Assembly (NCBI GenBank): GCA_020634235.1
Contig: JACKCB010000005.1
Coordinates: 62,001-126,000 of the forward strand
Length of the DNA: 64,000 nt
DNA from: Ardenticatenaceae bacterium
GTDB lineage: Bacteria > Chloroflexota > Anaerolineae > Promineifilales > Promineifilaceae
Direction: 5' to 3'
Of the stretch, positions 62,607 to 64,000 are shown piece after piece. The first letter of the stretch is position 1, and each line of letters opens with the position of its first letter. The position numbers and the translations under genes were made by a program. The notes beneath the pieces were generated by a model, which did no database searches, was not told the DNA's origin, and saw nothing but the letters and a program-made list of their open reading frames with translations.

Positions 62607-63881
62607 CTAGGCCAGCACGCCACGCAGGTAAGCAGCAATCTCCGGCCGGGGCACGCGCACCTGCTCCCCCCCAGCCATCGGGCGCACCATCACCGCCTGC
62701 TCGGCCACTTCCGCTTCGCCCAGGATGAGGACGTAGCGCGCCTCCAGCTTGTTGGCTTCGCGCATCTGGCTCTTCATGCTCCGTTTGCCGCGGGCAAAGG
62801 CCAGGCGGGCCGCCAGGCCGGCGGCGCGCAGCTCGTAGACCAACTGCACCGCCGCCATCTTCGTTTCGCCACCAAAGTGGGCGATGAGGATAGGCGGTTG
62901 TGCCCCGGCCGGGAGCGAAACGCCACTTTCCTTCAGAGCCAGGATAATCCGCTCGATGCCGCTGCCAAAACCCACACCCGGCGCGGCCGGGCCGCCAATG
63001 GCCTCCGACAGGCCATCATAGCGGCCGCCGCCACAAACCGCCGCCTGCGCCCCAATGCCCTGCGCCCACACCTCAAAGACCGTCTTCACGTAGTAGTCGA
63101 TGCCCCGCACCAGGCGGAAGTTAACGGTATACGTCTGGCCCAGCGCGTCTAACATACGCCGCAGTTCGGCAAAATGGTCGGCACAATCATCGCACAGGTG
63201 GTCGATGATGTGCGGCACGCCGGCCAGCAGCGCATCCATGCCCGGCTCTTTGCTGTCCAGCACCCGCAGCGGATTGCGGCGCAGCCGTTCCTGGTCTACT
63301 GCCGCCAGCTTGTCCAGGTCATTGGCCAGGTATTCTTGCAGCACAGCCACGTAACGGGGTTTGCAAACCGGGCAGCCGGTGCTGTTTAGCTGAAAGGTCA
63401 GCCCCTTGAAGCCCAATTCGCGGTAAAGATTCATGGCCACCATCATCACTTCCAGGTCCGCGGCCGGGTCCATCTCGCCGATAATCTCACAGTTGAACTG
63501 GCTGTGCTGGCGGAAACGGCCGGCCTGCGGGCGCTCGCGGCGAAAGATGGGGCCAATGCTGTACAGCTTCACCGGTTGGGGCCAGTTGTGCAGCCCATTC
63601 TCGATGTAGGCGCGCACAACCCCGGCCGTGAACTCCGGCCGGAGCGTCAGGCTGCTGCCGTCTTCTTCCTCAATGGTGTACATCTCCTTCTGCACGAAGA
63701 AGTCGGAGGCCGTGCCCACGCCGCGGGCAAACAGCTCGGTGAACTCTATAACTGGCAGCTCGATTCGTTGAAAGCCATAGCGGTGGGCCAGGTTGCGCGC
63801 GGTTTCGATGACCAGGTCCCAATAGCCGTAATCATCGGGCAAGACATCCTGCATGCCCTTCACACGTTGTATTGCCGACAA
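62607..63881 (-). CDS. hisS: Histidyl-tRNA synthetase (TTG start)
   Basis: 424 residues. Class II synthetase: motif 1 near LPVIEFTELFARGVG, motif 2 in YSIGPIFRRERPQAGRFRQH, HisA loop LVRGIDYYVKTVFEV and motif 3 in PGVGFGSGIERIILAL, plus the C-terminal anticodon-binding domain. The frame is open to 63986, but TTG at 63881 has AAGGAG seven bases upstream and yields MSAIQRVKGMQDVLPDD, the typical N-terminus. It heads the hisS-nadK-zinc-finger-recN unit. Confidence 0.94.
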   Translation of the reverse strand: MSAIQRVKGMQDVLPDDYGYWDLVIETARNLAHRYGFQRIELPVIEFTELFARGVGTASDFFVQKEMYTIEEEDGSSLTLRPEFTAGVVRAYIENGLHNWPQPVKLYSIGPIFRRERPQAGRFRQHSQFNCEIIGEMDPAADLEVMMVAMNLYRELGFKGLTFQLNSTGCPVCKPRYVAVLQEYLANDLDKLAAVDQERLRRNPLRVLDSKEPGMDALLAGVPHIIDHLCDDCADHFAELRRMLDALGQTYTVNFRLVRGIDYYVKTVFEVWAQGIGAQAAVCGGGRYDGLSEAIGGPAAPGVGFGSGIERIILALKESGVSLPAGAQPPILIAHFGGETKMAAVQLVYELRAAGLAARLAFARGKRSMKSQMREANKLEARYVLILGEAEVAEQAVMVRPMAGGEQVRVPRPEIAAYLRGVLA

Positions 63882-63941
63882 GATGCTTCTCCTTGCGTGA
63901 GTTGTGGTTCGTGTTGCGCCGGCGGACGGCAACAGCAAGGT

Positions 63942-63947
63942 ATTATA
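63942..63947 (-). promoter_or_regulatory. TATAAT -10 element upstream of hisS
   Basis: A perfect TATAAT on the minus strand lies about 60 bases before the hisS start; no good -35 was found at 16-18 bases. Transcription would start near 63935. Confidence 0.45.
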
Positions 63948-64000
63948 ACGGCATCCGGTAACAAAAGCAGGTGGGAATGTTGACAAGTGCCAGCCACAGG

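Noticed and set aside
63942..63986. TTGTCA (63986-63981) as the -35 partner of the hisS TATAAT
   Set aside because: Spacing is 33 bases, far outside the functional range.

Overview
This 64 kb window is a gene-dense, high-GC bacterial chromosome segment. The best guess, from recalled family resemblance only, is a Chloroflexota (Anaerolineae-like) organism. Supporting signs are Lon-like AAA_32 proteases, long proline/threonine-rich lipoprotein linkers, a PaaABCD set with a 3-oxoadipyl-CoA thiolase, a split complex I locus and many Zn-ribbon methyltransferases. A respiratory lifestyle is suggested by complex I and 2-oxoglutarate dehydrogenase, with aromatic (phenylacetate-type) and histidine catabolism. 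No phage, insertion sequence, CRISPR or rRNA was seen.

Layout. 0-5.3 kb (minus): complex I membrane-arm genes nuoA-H-J-K-L-M, running off the left edge and lacking the peripheral-arm genes. 5.6-8.5 kb (minus): 3-oxoadipyl-CoA thiolase and histidine ammonia-lyase. 8.6-9.0 kb: a tandem array of palindromic repeats. 9.1-10.5 kb: tRNA-His, tRNA-Arg and lysA. 10.6-20.6 kb: a surface-glycan or lipid-linked polymer cluster (B12 radical SAM, three methyltransferases, AlkP-family phosphodiesterase, flippase, GT39-type glycosyltransferase, O-antigen-ligase-like protein). 20.7-26.1 kb: a beta-lactamase-fold lipoprotein and sucB/sucA. 26.3-35.8 kb: mixed housekeeping genes (ParB-like protein, sulfite-oxidase-like enzyme, two MFS transporters, Nudix, PP2C phosphatase, small envelope proteins, SirB1-like protein, aldo/keto reductase). 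36-40.2 kb: two convergent histidine kinases. 40.4-43.3 kb (minus): paaABCD with a duplicated-domain PaaB. 43.4-47.4 kb: membrane proteins, including a membrane-anchored FHA protein. 47.5-49.0 kb: an autoregulated PadR gene with an in-frame amber codon, plus an alpha/beta hydrolase. 49.1-52.9 kb (minus): a betagamma-crystallin/vWA protein and a multidomain lipoprotein, each preceded by the same 69-bp promoter-like repeat. 53.2-58.9 kb: Lon-like protease, universal stress protein, acyltransferase and S10 peptidase. 59-63.9 kb (minus): hisS-nadK-(zinc-finger membrane protein)-recN.

The strongest window-wide signal is the octamer palindrome CCGGCCGG, usually inside CCCGGCCGGG. By eye it occurs about 175-180 times, in genes and between them and on genes of both strands, roughly 20-fold above composition-based expectation. 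It resembles the HIP1 phenomenon of cyanobacteria and writes the tripeptide Pro-Ala-Gly (or Gly-Arg, Arg-Pro-Gly) into most proteins here. It is absent from the first 3.6 kb (nuo genes) and from 49.75-53.08 kb, where the crystallin/lipoprotein pair sits in visibly lower-GC DNA. Functions are assigned by reading motifs; no database search was possible.
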